A DNA stretch of 35,627 bases from Mycobacterium sp. ACS1612 (GCF_001667505.1 NZ_LZHZ01000052.1:1-35627); one strand, 5' to 3'. Counted from the stretch's first letter, positions 1 to 7,894 are shown. The notes: generated by a model from the sequence alone, not told the origin. Numbers and translations are program-made.

Positions 1-528
1 GAGGTATCCCCGCCTCCCCTAGCGCCGGTGCTACCTCCCATCGACCAACCCCCCGGCGTGCCCGATGAGCCCACGCCGGTGGACTCGACGATGGCCGGAG
101 CCAGTGCCGTCCTTCATGGCGGGAACGCACCGCCGGTACTGACCGCCCCGGTCATGGTCGGGGCCGCACCGGCTGTGCCCGGACCGATCCTCGGCGCGCC
201 GATCGCACCGCCCGCGACATTCGGTGGTCCGGCATTCACATCATCGTCGCGGTGGTCCGGTGAACCGGCGTCACCGATACGTCAATCATCGAGGAGTGAG
301 CCGCTACCCACAGAAGTCGGCTTGAGAGCCCGCGGACAAACGTCCAAAGAGGCTGGCTTTCCCAACGAGTACCGGCGCAGCCCTCGGCTGTCAGAGATGG
401 CCGTAGGTGCGCTGCCGGGCGTTGTCGGCATGCTGATCATGACCGTCAGCGGCGTCTGCCTTGGCTACCGCCAGGCCATGGCGGGTCAACTGCTGCGACC
501 CCAAGGCGCCGACCGCTTCCTGGCTTAG
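1..528 (+). CDS. Proline-rich protein with C-terminal membrane segment, 5' end cut by window edge
   Basis: The reading frame is open from base 1, so the start lies outside the window; the first possible start inside it is a GTG at 28, but nothing marks that as the true one. The visible part is Pro/Ala/Gly-rich (about residues 1-75 counted from GTG 28), then a charged stretch, then one hydrophobic helix (GALPGVVGMLIMTVSG) followed by GYRQAMAG and a final RFLA. That ending, a single helix followed by a GYRQA-type tail, reminds me of Pro-rich mycobacterial hypothetical proteins, some near type VII secretion genes, but this is recollection and not a motif with a known job. Function unknown. The next gene follows after about 230 bases in which I see no gene. 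Confidence 0.7.
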   Translation, partial: EVSPPPLAPVLPPIDQPPGVPDEPTPVDSTMAGASAVLHGGNAPPVLTAPVMVGAAPAVPGPILGAPIAPPATFGGPAFTSSSRWSGEPASPIRQSSRSEPLPTEVGLRARGQTSKEAGFPNEYRRSPRLSEMAVGALPGVVGMLIMTVSGVCLGYRQAMAGQLLRPQGADRFLA

Positions 529-758
529 GGTCTTAGAGCAGCGCCTCACCGCCACCACGACTAGCCGCGCGAGGCAAGCCGGCGAACGAATGTACCGTGA
601 CTCGCCGCGTCACTTCGTGGCGAGCACGGTCGATGCTTTTCTTCGACAGATCAACGGCTTCGACCTTGATCGAGGATCGTTGTTTGCAAACGCAATGTGC
701 CGCTGGTTCTTTCAACACCAAACACCGACCCCGTCGCGCCGACGGCGTACGTTGGGTC

Positions 759-3023
759 GTGTCACTGTTGAACCTTGCGCTTCTTCCGGTTTATGTCGCG
801 CGCCGAGTGGCCGATGCAATGGTCGGTGGCGTTACGACATCACCGAGTCCCGAGCCTGTAGTGGTCGGCGGTATGCCCGAGGGCGTGCCGCCTGCAGCGC
901 TGCGGCCCGAGCCCAAGCTTCCCGCGCCTGCCGGATGGCCGTTCGGTGAGGAGTTCCCGCGCACATGCGGCACCGGCCGCTTCGCCGGGGGCGCCGCGTT
1001 CTGGACCGACTTCCTCTACGACGACCACGGCGCAACGGGTTTCCCGGTCGACGCCGCGATCGCTGGGCTGGAGTTGTCGCGCGGCACGTACATCTACCCG
1101 GACGGAGCCGCGGCCCATAACGGCGCCGACATCTTCCGGGTCGGCATCGGGCTCACCGAGACCCACACCTGGTGGCGAATCGACTGGAACACCCTGATCG
1201 ACGCTTCGATACCGGTCGGGCTGTTCACATTCGACACCGGCCCTGACCGAGTCGGCACCGGCGATTGGCCAGCGGGAGCCGGAGTCCGCTCCGCAGGAAT
1301 CGACTTGGCACTGCTCGTCTCCGGGGCCGGCGCGAAGCTGATCGACCTCGCGGCCCAGGCAACGACTCCCGTCGAGCACACCGTCGACATGGCTGCGCGG
1401 TCCTTCATGGCCCAGGTTCCGCGTTCTCTGTTCGAACCGACCGGTACGTGGACGGTACGGCTGGCCGCCGGACTGGCCAACGCCGCCGGGGACGGGTTCG
1501 CCGACGTCCCGGCCATCCACGGCGCGAAGCCGGGACAACCCAACGTGTACAACGTGGCTTTTCGCACCGACGAGCAGGAGCCGGAGAGGCTGAACTTCTG
1601 GGCGGACAAGGCCCAGGCGGCCGCGCTCACGGACGGCGACGTATCGCAGTTCTCGCTGGCCGTGCCGTGGGACGAGCTTGCTGAGCGCAAAACCACCGCT
1701 GAGCCGATCATCACCGGCACATCAACGCGTTGGTATGTGTCCTCAGTCGAGTTGGGCCAGGGCGTCGACAAGACGAACGTCCTGAGCACCAAGCCGCAGT
1801 TCCTCGGCCGGGTACAGCCGTACTCGGTGTGCCTGCCGGCGACGTACGCGCCGGGGCGAAAGCTGCCGCTGACCCTGTTGCTGCACTCACTTGTGTTGGG
1901 GCAGAACCAGTTTGCAGCGATTGACCCTCGGCTGCTGCATCAGGTGTGTGATGGGCGCAACTCGGTGGTGGTGACGCCGCTGGCCCGCGGACCGGCGTGT
2001 TGGTACTTCGACGAGGGGGAGCTGGACGTCTGGGAAGTCTGGGCACGGGTGACGGAGCAGATCGGCACCGACCCGAATCGCACTGTGATTGCCGGATATT
2101 CGATGGGTGGATACGGAACGTACAAGTTGAGCCTGACCTATCCAGAGGTTTTCTCGCAGGCGGTCGTGCTGGCCGGCCCGCCGGTGTGTGGCGTTCGGCT
2201 ACTGCCCGACATCGAAATCCCGGCCGACCCCGATCTCGATTCACATTGTGCCCGCGAGGGTGACACGTTGCGGCTACTCGTCAACGCCCGGTGGCTTCCG
2301 TTCGTGATCGCGCACGGTCTGTTGGATGCGCTCGTACCGTTCTTGGGTGTGCTCCAGCAGGTGCTCGATATCGACCGGCTGGGCTACCGCTATCGGTTCA
2401 CCGTCTACCCGAGCGAGAACCACTTGTCGTTCGCGCTGAAGGACAAGTTCGACGACCCCGTGTCGCACATGGGCACCGGTCTGCGCCAAGGCGATCCCGG
2501 CCACATCACGTTCGCGTGGTACCCGCAGCTTGTTCGACCGGATCTGGGTATCGGCCCGCACCGGGTCTGGTGGATATCGGATCTGAGGGCCGGTGCACGT
2601 GTCATGGCGACCCGCGGGGCCGTCGCCGAGGTCGACGCACGGTCCTACGCACGGCCGGACCGGAACCGGACGATCCGGCGCCGTGGGGGCGTCATCCTGG
2701 ATCTGGATCCGTCGCCGGGGCTGTTCAGAGAGCTCATATGGCTGCTGGGTGGGCCTCCCGACACCCTTCCGAGCCTGACGCTGAATCTGCTTGGAGTCGC
2801 GGGATTCACGGTTGACGTCGCGCGGGCGGGCCTGGCCGCGCTGCCCCGGTCGACGATCACCGTGGCGACCGACACGGCCGTGGAGATCAAGCTCGCGGCG
2901 TTGCCGCCTGGGGTCACGGTGCGGCTGGACGACAACCCGACGGATGCCACAGTGTCCGTGCCTCCGGGCCGGCACAGGATCACACTCGCTGTCGAAGGCG
3001 AGCAACCGCGGTGGTTCATGTGA
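759..3023 (+). CDS. Alpha/beta-hydrolase (esterase / prolyl-oligopeptidase-like) with large N-terminal domain
   Basis: A 754-residue protein if it starts at GTG 759; the frame stays open to a GTG at 597, but residues encoded before 759 look random. The core (about residues 350-600) is an alpha/beta-hydrolase: nucleophile Ser448 in GYSMGG, a likely acid Asp523 in HGLLDALVPF and His555 in SENHLSF, in canonical order. The 300 residues before it (FLYDDHGATG, GTYIYPDGAA, FRVGIGL) resemble the beta-sandwich C-terminal domain of glucodextranases, which is tentative. The hydrophobic start (LLNLALLPVYVA) could be a weak signal or membrane anchor. After the catalytic core comes a third segment of about 150 residues with beta-like character ending WFM. 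Substrate unknown: an ester or peptide at the cell surface is my inference. No strong ribosome site is visible at either start. Confidence 0.85.
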   Translation: MSLLNLALLPVYVARRVADAMVGGVTTSPSPEPVVVGGMPEGVPPAALRPEPKLPAPAGWPFGEEFPRTCGTGRFAGGAAFWTDFLYDDHGATGFPVDAAIAGLELSRGTYIYPDGAAAHNGADIFRVGIGLTETHTWWRIDWNTLIDASIPVGLFTFDTGPDRVGTGDWPAGAGVRSAGIDLALLVSGAGAKLIDLAAQATTPVEHTVDMAARSFMAQVPRSLFEPTGTWTVRLAAGLANAAGDGFADVPAIHGAKPGQPNVYNVAFRTDEQEPERLNFWADKAQAAALTDGDVSQFSLAVPWDELAERKTTAEPIITGTSTRWYVSSVELGQGVDKTNVLSTKPQFLGRVQPYSVCLPATYAPGRKLPLTLLLHSLVLGQNQFAAIDPRLLHQVCDGRNSVVVTPLARGPACWYFDEGELDVWEVWARVTEQIGTDPNRTVIAGYSMGGYGTYKLSLTYPEVFSQAVVLAGPPVCGVRLLPDIEIPADPDLDSHCAREGDTLRLLVNARWLPFVIAHGLLDALVPFLGVLQQVLDIDRLGYRYRFTVYPSENHLSFALKDKFDDPVSHMGTGLRQGDPGHITFAWYPQLVRPDLGIGPHRVWWISDLRAGARVMATRGAVAEVDARSYARPDRNRTIRRRGGVILDLDPSPGLFRELIWLLGGPPDTLPSLTLNLLGVAGFTVDVARAGLAALPRSTITVATDTAVEIKLAALPPGVTVRLDDNPTDATVSVPPGRHRITLAVEGEQPRWFM

Positions 3024-3101
3024 GTGAGCCGGTGCGCATTGCCGCCCGAGACGAAGTCAGGGGACGGGAACCGCCGCGGCGCAACGCGCTGGTTCAGTCC
3101 A

Positions 3102-3407
3102 TCACGTGGTCTTCAGTGGTCCGCGCACAGGAGAGAGGCTGAAAAGGTGACCCCATTCGCGGTGCGCGGCGCACTGAGCCGTGTGGGAGCCTTGCCGCGG
3201 TTTTGTTTCACCGTTGGCCAGCTCGACGAGCGCCCACGCAACCGTGAAGACCGGGATGCCGTGGCGCTGCGCGGCGCTGAGCAGCTCGTCGAACGCGGCG
3301 CCAGTTGAACATCGACGAAGGCCCATAAGAATGCCCTCGGCCGTATCGACGATGCGCCTGGCCTGCGGATCAAACGAGTTGTGTGCCGGAACCCAGTCTG
3401 GCTTCAC
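3102..3407 (-). CDS. Stand-alone ANTAR-domain protein
   Basis: A 101-residue protein. Start chosen at GTG 3407 because GAGGAGGG lies just upstream (about 3414-3421); the frame stays open to an ATG at 3431, which has no such site. Residues about 15-65 match the ANTAR three-helix RNA-binding fold: ARRIVDTAEGILMG, then AAFDELLSAAQRHG and FTVAWALVELANG, with the usual Ala-x-Gly-Ile-Leu-Met core. ANTAR proteins bind paired hairpins in nascent mRNA and prevent termination; most carry a receiver or GAF sensor, but here the domain stands alone. The C-terminal 35 residues after it are low in structure. I found no obvious dual-hairpin target nearby. It reads toward, and ends 78 bases from, the stop of the upstream hydrolase gene. 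Confidence 0.75.
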   Translation of the reverse strand: MKPDWVPAHNSFDPQARRIVDTAEGILMGLRRCSTGAAFDELLSAAQRHGIPVFTVAWALVELANGETKPRQGSHTAQCAAHREWGHLFSLSPVRGPLKTT

Positions 3408-3877
3408 GTGATGTCCCTCCTCAAGAGCCACGCCGAGGGCGCATCGTCACCCTTTTCGCCCCACCATTCGGGCATCGGCAGCGCGGTGCTCTCCTAACAC
3501 GTTTGGCAATGATTTGCGCTCCACCGTCCACAGGGCTAGACCACCAAAGGCATTGGTACCAACCCGTGATTGCCTCGATACGAATCCGCATTCATTCCGT
3601 CGCGATTACCACGGCGACCGACGGCGCTTACGCCGACACCGGCACCGCCGAAGGGTCCGACCGCGCCAACGCGATACGGCCGGCCGCGACGTGATCGATG
3701 TATTCCCACGGCCGGTGCGCACGCCCACGAAGCACGCCGCGCAACGCAACTCGTCGGCCACCGCACGACCTCGACCCTGAAGCACGTATTGTGCGGGCGC
3801 ACAGCGCGTTTCAGCGACCCGCATAGCTATCAGGTGGCAGCCGTCACCCATTGCCATGCCTTCCCGGTGGGAGGACG
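3408..3877. other. Non-coding stretch without recognised gene
   Basis: About 470 bases between the ANTAR gene (leftward) and the 47-residue ORF (rightward). Short frames on both strands overlap one another and have Arg/His-rich, low-complexity translations with no domain that I can name. It must hold the promoters of the two divergent genes; I cannot place a convincing -10 box. It may contain decayed coding sequence. Confidence 0.4.
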
Positions 3878-4021
3878 ATGAAGTGGTGCGCCCTCGATCA
3901 GAACAAGGACGCGTTGGACAAGATCAGATCCACAGGCAGCAAGGACGCCCACGCAGAGATACTCGACCAATGCGACTTCGACTTGGCGGTCGCACACCTG
4001 CGGGTCCCCGAACTGGCCTGA
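3878..4021 (+). CDS. Small 47-residue protein upstream of Mut7-C gene
   Basis: ATG 3878 is preceded by GGGAGGACG, a near-perfect ribosome site at good spacing, and the frame runs 47 codons to TGA 4021, six bases before the ATG of the Mut7-C gene, so the two are probably one transcript. The product begins MKWCALDQNKDALD, is rich in Asp/Lys/Ala, has two Cys, no membrane segment, and is likely helical; it ends HLRVPELA. I do not recognise the family. It could be a leader or partner of the nuclease-like protein (inference from position only), or a remnant of a longer gene. Confidence 0.6.
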   Translation: MKWCALDQNKDALDKIRSTGSKDAHAEILDQCDFDLAVAHLRVPELA

Positions 4022-4027
4022 CCGGAC

Positions 4028-4807
4028 ATGCGCCGCGCGGCTCGGGATAGCGCGCGCGTCGTGGCCGGTTACGTGACGGTCCGGGCATACGCCGAACTCA
4101 ACGACTTCTTGGCACCCGAGTCGCGCGGTCTCACCCTGCGCCGGCCGTTCCGCGCACACCAGACCGTCAAGGACGTTCTGGAAGCAACGGGTATCCCGCA
4201 CACCGAGATCGACCTCATCCTGGTCAACGGCGATCCCCGAGATTTCGGCCACCGCCCGTCTACCGGCGATCGCATCGCGGCGTACCCGGTGTTCGAGGCA
4301 TTCGACATCGGGGTGACGACCCGGCTGCGTCCGGTGCCGCTGCGAAACCCGCGCTTCATCGTCGACGTGAACCTCGGCCGGCTGGCGCGGTTGCTTCGCC
4401 TGCTCGGCTTGGACGCATGGTGGTCCAATAACGCCGACGACCAGACATTGGTTGACATCAGCGCGGCCGAACAGCGAATTCTGCTGACCCGAGACCGTTC
4501 CCTGCTGAAGCGCCGCGCACTCACTCATGCCCTCTACGTCCGCTCCGGACACCCCGAGGAGCAGACACACGAGGTCTTACGGCGACTGGACCTTCGCCGA
4601 CGGCTCGCGCCGTTCACCCGGTGCTTGCGGTGCAACGGCAGGCTGGTCGCCGTTACCAAAGATGAGGTGATCGACCGCCTCCAACCATTGACCCGCCAGT
4701 ACTACGACGATTTCCGAAGGTGCGCGGACTGCGCGCAGATCTACTGGCCGGGGTCACATCATCCGGACTTGGTGAGCCTCGTCGACAGACTTCGCGACGA
4801 ACTTTGA
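4028..4807 (+). CDS. Mut7-C nuclease-like protein with N-terminal ubiquitin-like domain
   Basis: 259 residues from ATG 4028; GTG 4061 or 4070 would drop 11 to 14 residues and fit the domain start equally well. Residues about 15-95 form a MoaD/ThiS-like ubiquitin fold (the Mut7-C ubiquitin domain). Residues 108-245 are the Mut7-C RNase domain: a PIN-like core with Asp113 (FIVDVNLGRLARLLR), DDQTLVD, and Asp156 (LLTRDRSLLKRR), followed by a zinc ribbon with Cys199, Cys202, Cys232 and Cys235. Mut7-C domains are related to toxin-type PIN nucleases and are predicted RNases; the RNA target is not known. Six bases downstream of the 47-residue ORF. The stop lies exactly at the edge of the Ltp-lipoprotein remnant on the other strand, which hints at a recombination joint. 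Confidence 0.9.
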   Translation: MRRAARDSARVVAGYVTVRAYAELNDFLAPESRGLTLRRPFRAHQTVKDVLEATGIPHTEIDLILVNGDPRDFGHRPSTGDRIAAYPVFEAFDIGVTTRLRPVPLRNPRFIVDVNLGRLARLLRLLGLDAWWSNNADDQTLVDISAAEQRILLTRDRSLLKRRALTHALYVRSGHPEEQTHEVLRRLDLRRRLAPFTRCLRCNGRLVAVTKDEVIDRLQPLTRQYYDDFRRCADCAQIYWPGSHHPDLVSLVDRLRDEL

Positions 4808-4810
4808 TGA

Positions 4811-5054
4811 GCCACAGAGCATCCTTCGCGGACTTCGCCGCCTGCACATTCCAATCGACGGTGATGTGATCGAAGGCGAATGTCGCGTCTTCGGTTGAGA
4901 AACCCTCGTATTCCAGCTGTTCGATAAGCCCCTGACGAGAGAACGAGGAGACGTCGAGGTAGTCCTCGGCGGAGCGGACGGCGTTCTGTTGACTCGCTGG
5001 ACTGAGGAATAGTTCGGATCCGAAGTCCAGGCCGACCGTCAGCTCTCCCGTGTC
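4811..5054 (-). pseudogene. Remnant of an Ltp-family (host cell surface-exposed) lipoprotein
   Basis: Reading leftward from about 4980 the strand encodes VRSAEDYLDVSSFSRQG, LIEQLEYEGFSTEDATFA, then VDWNVQAAKSAKD: one complete Ltp repeat (PF07553, about 47 residues) and the first residues of the next. The preceding piece (GLDFGSELFLSPASQQNA, 5054 to about 4982) is in another frame; one base appears missing at 4980/4981. There is no start codon in either frame, and the second repeat breaks off near 4815, eight bases past the Mut7-C stop. So both ends are lost and the middle is frameshifted. Ltp repeats occur in Actinobacteria and in phage superinfection-exclusion lipoproteins. The 150 bases up to the next gene (5055-5204) hold nothing that I recognise. 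Confidence 0.75.
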
Positions 5055-5204
5055 GGCGTTAGTGGGACGACTTCAGTCGAATTTTCCAATGCCGCAGCAG
5101 CGTTGCTTCGCGTGCCAAAGAGATAGGCAATCACGGGCAGGACTCGACGTCCTTCCTGACGACGCCGAAGTTGATCTTCGTGGCCCTCACCTTTCACGAG
5201 CGAT

Positions 5205-5729
5205 CTACTCGCAAGCGACCCCGTCACCGTCCCTGTCGAGGCCGGGTCGGTATCCGGGTTCGCCCACATATAGCGGCGCGGCGCCAGCTGCGCGCGCTTG
5301 GGAGCAATTGCTGTAGTAGGCCGACGACGGTGGTGGCGTGTCGACGGGCGCCGCAGGCAGCGGCGCCTCGGCAGTGGCTTCAGGCTCGGGAGCGAGGGGC
5401 GCGGGAGCCGGCGGAGCTGCCTGCGCTGTCACCGTGACTGTCGCGGGGGGTGCGACAAACGGCTGCGGCGGCGCCGCGGTGACAGTGACCGTTTGGGTGA
5501 CCGTGGTCGCGACGGACTTGTTGTCACCACCACTTCCGATGTTTCCAATCAACAACAGCAAGACAAGAAGTCCCGCAACGCTTCCGCCGATGACCAGTCC
5601 GCGTCGGTTCGCCATGGCACGCGATGGCGGCGACCCCCACTCACGGCCGTTCCAGTACGACCGTCCTCCCGTGCCCCGCGGGTCCGGGTACCATCCCGCT
5701 GGCGGCAGCGGAGCGGAATAATTGGTCAC
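5205..5729 (-). CDS. DUF2510 - membrane - excalibur calcium-binding protein
   Basis: 174 residues from GTG 5729, with CGGGGAG six bases upstream. Order: DUF2510 (residues 8-31, PPAGWYPDPRG and SYWNGREW), one membrane helix (about 43-65), a Thr/Val/Pro/Ala-rich linker, and a C-terminal excalibur domain (about 138-174: YYSNCSQARAAG, then DRDGDGVACE). The DxDxDGxxCE loop is the expected calcium site, and its Cys pairs with the Cys of SNC. Topology puts DUF2510 inside and excalibur outside the membrane. This architecture is common in Actinobacteria; the role is not established. The upstream region (to 5957) is AT-rich for this genome, with TAGTATATT-like sequence near 5791-5800 that could serve as a -10 element. 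Confidence 0.9.
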   Translation of the reverse strand: MTNYSAPLPPAGWYPDPRGTGGRSYWNGREWGSPPSRAMANRRGLVIGGSVAGLLVLLLLIGNIGSGGDNKSVATTVTQTVTVTAAPPQPFVAPPATVTVTAQAAPPAPAPLAPEPEATAEAPLPAAPVDTPPPSSAYYSNCSQARAAGAAPLYVGEPGYRPGLDRDGDGVACE

Positions 5730-5957
5730 GAACGACTCCCCGTAGATCTTGTGTTGAGTTGCATGGCCAACGGTTATTGACCATCGGGCAAATATACTAG
5801 ACGGTGTGTACTGATATCACGAAATCGCCAGTTACCTTGCGCCACAGCAAATCTTGGACTGCAATCTCACAACCCCGGTGCCGACGCAGCGAACGGCGAA
5901 CGAAGGATGTCGAGAACGTCGCGATACGACGTCCTCGTATCGGGTAGCCACTGTGTC

Positions 5958-6110
5958 ATGACCAATCGCAGCATGGCCGACGACTCGTCCGAGCAAGTGC
6001 CCGGGCAGCAGACCGGCGAGAGTTCGGTCCACGACAAAGACAAGCTTCACGGCGAGCATGATGGACCGAGCGACCCGACCGGGCTCGCCCGAGGCGCCTC
6101 CTCTGACTGA
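5958..6110 (+). CDS. Small hydrophilic protein (50 residues)
   Basis: From ATG 5958 the product begins MTNRSMADDSSEQVPGQ and ends DPTGLARGASSD; ATG 5973 would give MADDSSEQ. It is strongly acidic and His/Gly-rich (HDKDKLHGEHDG), with no hydrophobic segment, and looks intrinsically disordered. No good ribosome site precedes either start, which would suit a leaderless message. It lies 79 bases ahead of the SRPBCC gene. I recall short mycobacterial proteins of this look but cannot name a family. The frame could be extended to ATG 5907, but those residues look random. Confidence 0.5.
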   Translation: MTNRSMADDSSEQVPGQQTGESSVHDKDKLHGEHDGPSDPTGLARGASSD

Positions 6111-6133
6111 CGCCACGAGTGTGAACGCCCACA

Positions 6134-6159
6134 GGATTGGGAAGCCGTGGGGCGGGTAT
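6134..6159 (+). promoter_or_regulatory. SigF-like promoter of the SRPBCC gene
   Basis: GGATT (6134-6138), 15 bases, then GGGTAT (6154-6159), against the mycobacterial SigF consensus GGTTT-N15/17-GGGTA. A start about 7 bases downstream would give a short leader containing the AAAGGA ribosome site at 6178-6183. An 8-bp inverted repeat, GCGGGTAT with ATACCCGC, overlaps the -10 box. Confidence 0.45.
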
Positions 6160-6189
6160 CGAATGCGCATACCCGCGAAAGGAATGATC

Positions 6190-6651
6190 ATGAGCACGCA
6201 TACCGCATCCATAGACGTCGACCGCCCCATCCGAATGGTCTACGACCAGTGGACCCAGTTCGAAACCTTCCCGAAGTTCATGGAAGGCGTCGAGCGCATC
6301 GATCAGCGCGACGACACCCACCTGCACTGGGTCATCAAGGTCGGCGGCGTCGAGCGTGAGTTCGATGCCACCGTCACCGAGCAGCACCCCGAAGAGCGGG
6401 TCGCTTGGAAGTCTGACAGTGGACCCAACCACGCCGGTGTCGTCACCTTCCACCGCCTCGACGACCAAAAAACCCGCGTCACAACGCAAATGGACGTCGA
6501 CCCGGAGGGCTTCGTCGAGAACGTCGCCGACAAGCTCGGCATTCTCAAGGCCCGCATCAAAGGTGACCTCGAACGGTTCAAGAAGTTCATCGAGGACAAG
6601 TCGTCTGAGACCGGCGCCTGGCGCGGCGATGTGCCTCGTCCCGACGCATAA
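6190..6651 (+). CDS. SRPBCC-fold (cyclase/dehydrase-type) protein
   Basis: 153 residues from ATG 6190 (MSTHTASIDVDRP), with AAAGGA seven bases upstream; the longer open frame to 6058 is non-coding in character. The sequence follows the polyketide-cyclase/dehydrase branch of the START/SRPBCC superfamily: IDVDRPIRMVYDQWTQFETFPKFM at the start (helix-grip entry), WVIKVGG and FDATVTEQHPEERVAWKS in the beta-sheet, and a long C-terminal helix (KARIKGDLERFKKFIED). These proteins bind hydrophobic ligands in a deep cavity; in mycobacteria many are stress-induced and of unknown ligand. The charged tail after the helix (GAWRGDVPRPDA) is short. A SigF-like promoter directly upstream supports a stress role (inference). 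Confidence 0.9.
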   Translation: MSTHTASIDVDRPIRMVYDQWTQFETFPKFMEGVERIDQRDDTHLHWVIKVGGVEREFDATVTEQHPEERVAWKSDSGPNHAGVVTFHRLDDQKTRVTTQMDVDPEGFVENVADKLGILKARIKGDLERFKKFIEDKSSETGAWRGDVPRPDA

Positions 6652-6660
6652 GCGCCCGAG

Positions 6661-7860
6661 TCAGAGCCGTCCCTTGAGGATCAGGTTCCAGTACATCTGC
6701 GGCAAGCCGTAGCGGTCGAAGGCCCACGCGGTACGTCGCGGTTTCAGCGGATCCACGAACGACGGAAGCGAACTACTGAGCTTGCCGGCGCGATCGAACT
6801 CGCCGAACATCAACTTGCGAGTGTCAGTGGCGATCGGGGCCACCGTGTATCCGTCGTACTCCGCGAACCGGCCGCCGTTGCGTGCCGCCAGCAAGTTGTC
6901 GACCAAGATCGCAGACTGCTTCCGGATCGCTCCGCCCGACGGGTCCGTCGCGACGTTCGCCGCATCACCCAGCGCCCATACCTTCGGATGACCGCGGTGC
7001 CGGAACGTCTTCGGGTCGATGTCGACGAGCCCGTGCTCGGCCGCCAGTCCTGACGACTCGATCCACATCGGTCCGCGAAAGGGCGGCACGAGGTGCAGCA
7101 GGTCATAGCCCACCTTCTGATCGACGGCCTCACGCGTCTTCACCGATACCTTGCGCTCACCGGGATGCAACTCGCTGACGGTGCCATTGAGCACCTCGGC
7201 GCCGATATCGTCGAGATAGCCTCGCAACCGCTCATCGATCGCGTCGACGCCCAGCAGGTTCGGCCTGTCCACAATCAGCGTGATGTCGATGTCGTTGCGC
7301 CATCCCATTCGCTGCCAATGCGCGGCAGCCAAGAACAACGGCTTCAGCGTGGTGCCCGTGCAACTCACCGGCGCCCGCGGCACCGTGAACACGGCCCGCC
7401 CCGCCATCATCGATTCCACCAGCTGCCACGTCTTCTCGGCGTGATCGAGATAATTGCTCGCGACCGCCGCCGTGTCGAGCGTCGTATACACATCGGGCAG
7501 CGCCGCCTCATCCGGTACCAGGCCGGGCGCCAGTACCAGGTCGTTGTACAGGTAGGTGCGGCCGCTTTCGCATTGCACGGTCTGCGTGTCGGCACCCACC
7601 GCCACAACGGAGTCCTGCAGCCACTCACATCCGTCCGGTGTAACCGACTCCTGGGTCCGTTCGGCATCGCTCTGCGTCGCCTGGCCGGCTCCGACGTACG
7701 ACAACAGCGGACGATAGGTGTGCACCGCCAGCGGTTCGATGACCGCCACTCGTTCGACGCCGCGCCGCAGCAGTCGTCCCGCCACGCTGAGACCGGCGTT
7801 GCCCCCACCAACGACTAAGACGTCGAAGGCGTCTTGGCTGGATTCGGCTGTCCCTCCCAT
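6661..7860 (-). CDS. SQR-like NAD(P)/FAD-dependent oxidoreductase
   Basis: 399 residues from ATG 7860. N-terminal FAD-binding Rossmann motif (VLVVGGGNAGLSVAGRL, residues 14-30), a second FAD segment late in the chain (KVWALGDAANVATDPSGG), and overall collinearity with the sulfide:quinone oxidoreductase family. Of the redox cysteines, Cys167 in VPRAPVSCTGTTLKP sits where SQRs have their central cysteine; I see no clear partner in the C-terminal third, so classical sulfide chemistry is uncertain and a related type II NADH dehydrogenase-like or persulfide role is possible. The start is close to a GGGTA box, which suggests a near-leaderless SigF-type transcript. The truncated AraC gene lies 34 bases upstream on the same strand and may once have been its regulator. 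Confidence 0.85.
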   Translation of the reverse strand: MGGTAESSQDAFDVLVVGGGNAGLSVAGRLLRRGVERVAVIEPLAVHTYRPLLSYVGAGQATQSDAERTQESVTPDGCEWLQDSVVAVGADTQTVQCESGRTYLYNDLVLAPGLVPDEAALPDVYTTLDTAAVASNYLDHAEKTWQLVESMMAGRAVFTVPRAPVSCTGTTLKPLFLAAAHWQRMGWRNDIDITLIVDRPNLLGVDAIDERLRGYLDDIGAEVLNGTVSELHPGERKVSVKTREAVDQKVGYDLLHLVPPFRGPMWIESSGLAAEHGLVDIDPKTFRHRGHPKVWALGDAANVATDPSGGAIRKQSAILVDNLLAARNGGRFAEYDGYTVAPIATDTRKLMFGEFDRAGKLSSSLPSFVDPLKPRRTAWAFDRYGLPQMYWNLILKGRL

Positions 7861-7870
7861 GGTTGGGAGT

Positions 7871-7894
7871 TACCCGCTGCGGCGCCCGTCAACC
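7871..7894 (-). promoter_or_regulatory. SigF-like promoter of the SQR-like gene
   Basis: On the minus strand GGTT (7894-7891), 15 bases, GGGTA (7875-7871). The -35 matches less well than at 22.75 or 31.86 kb. The ATG is 10 bases beyond the box and lacks a ribosome site, as expected for a (nearly) leaderless message. Confidence 0.35.

Noticed and set aside
3536..3802. Short overlapping frames of 80-100 codons on both strands in the 3.4-3.9 kb gap
   Set aside because: None has a ribosome site, sensible composition or recognisable motif.
5942..5947. GGGTAG box 10 bases before ATG 5958 as SigF promoter
   Set aside because: No GTTT-like -35 at 15-17 bases, so too weak to list.
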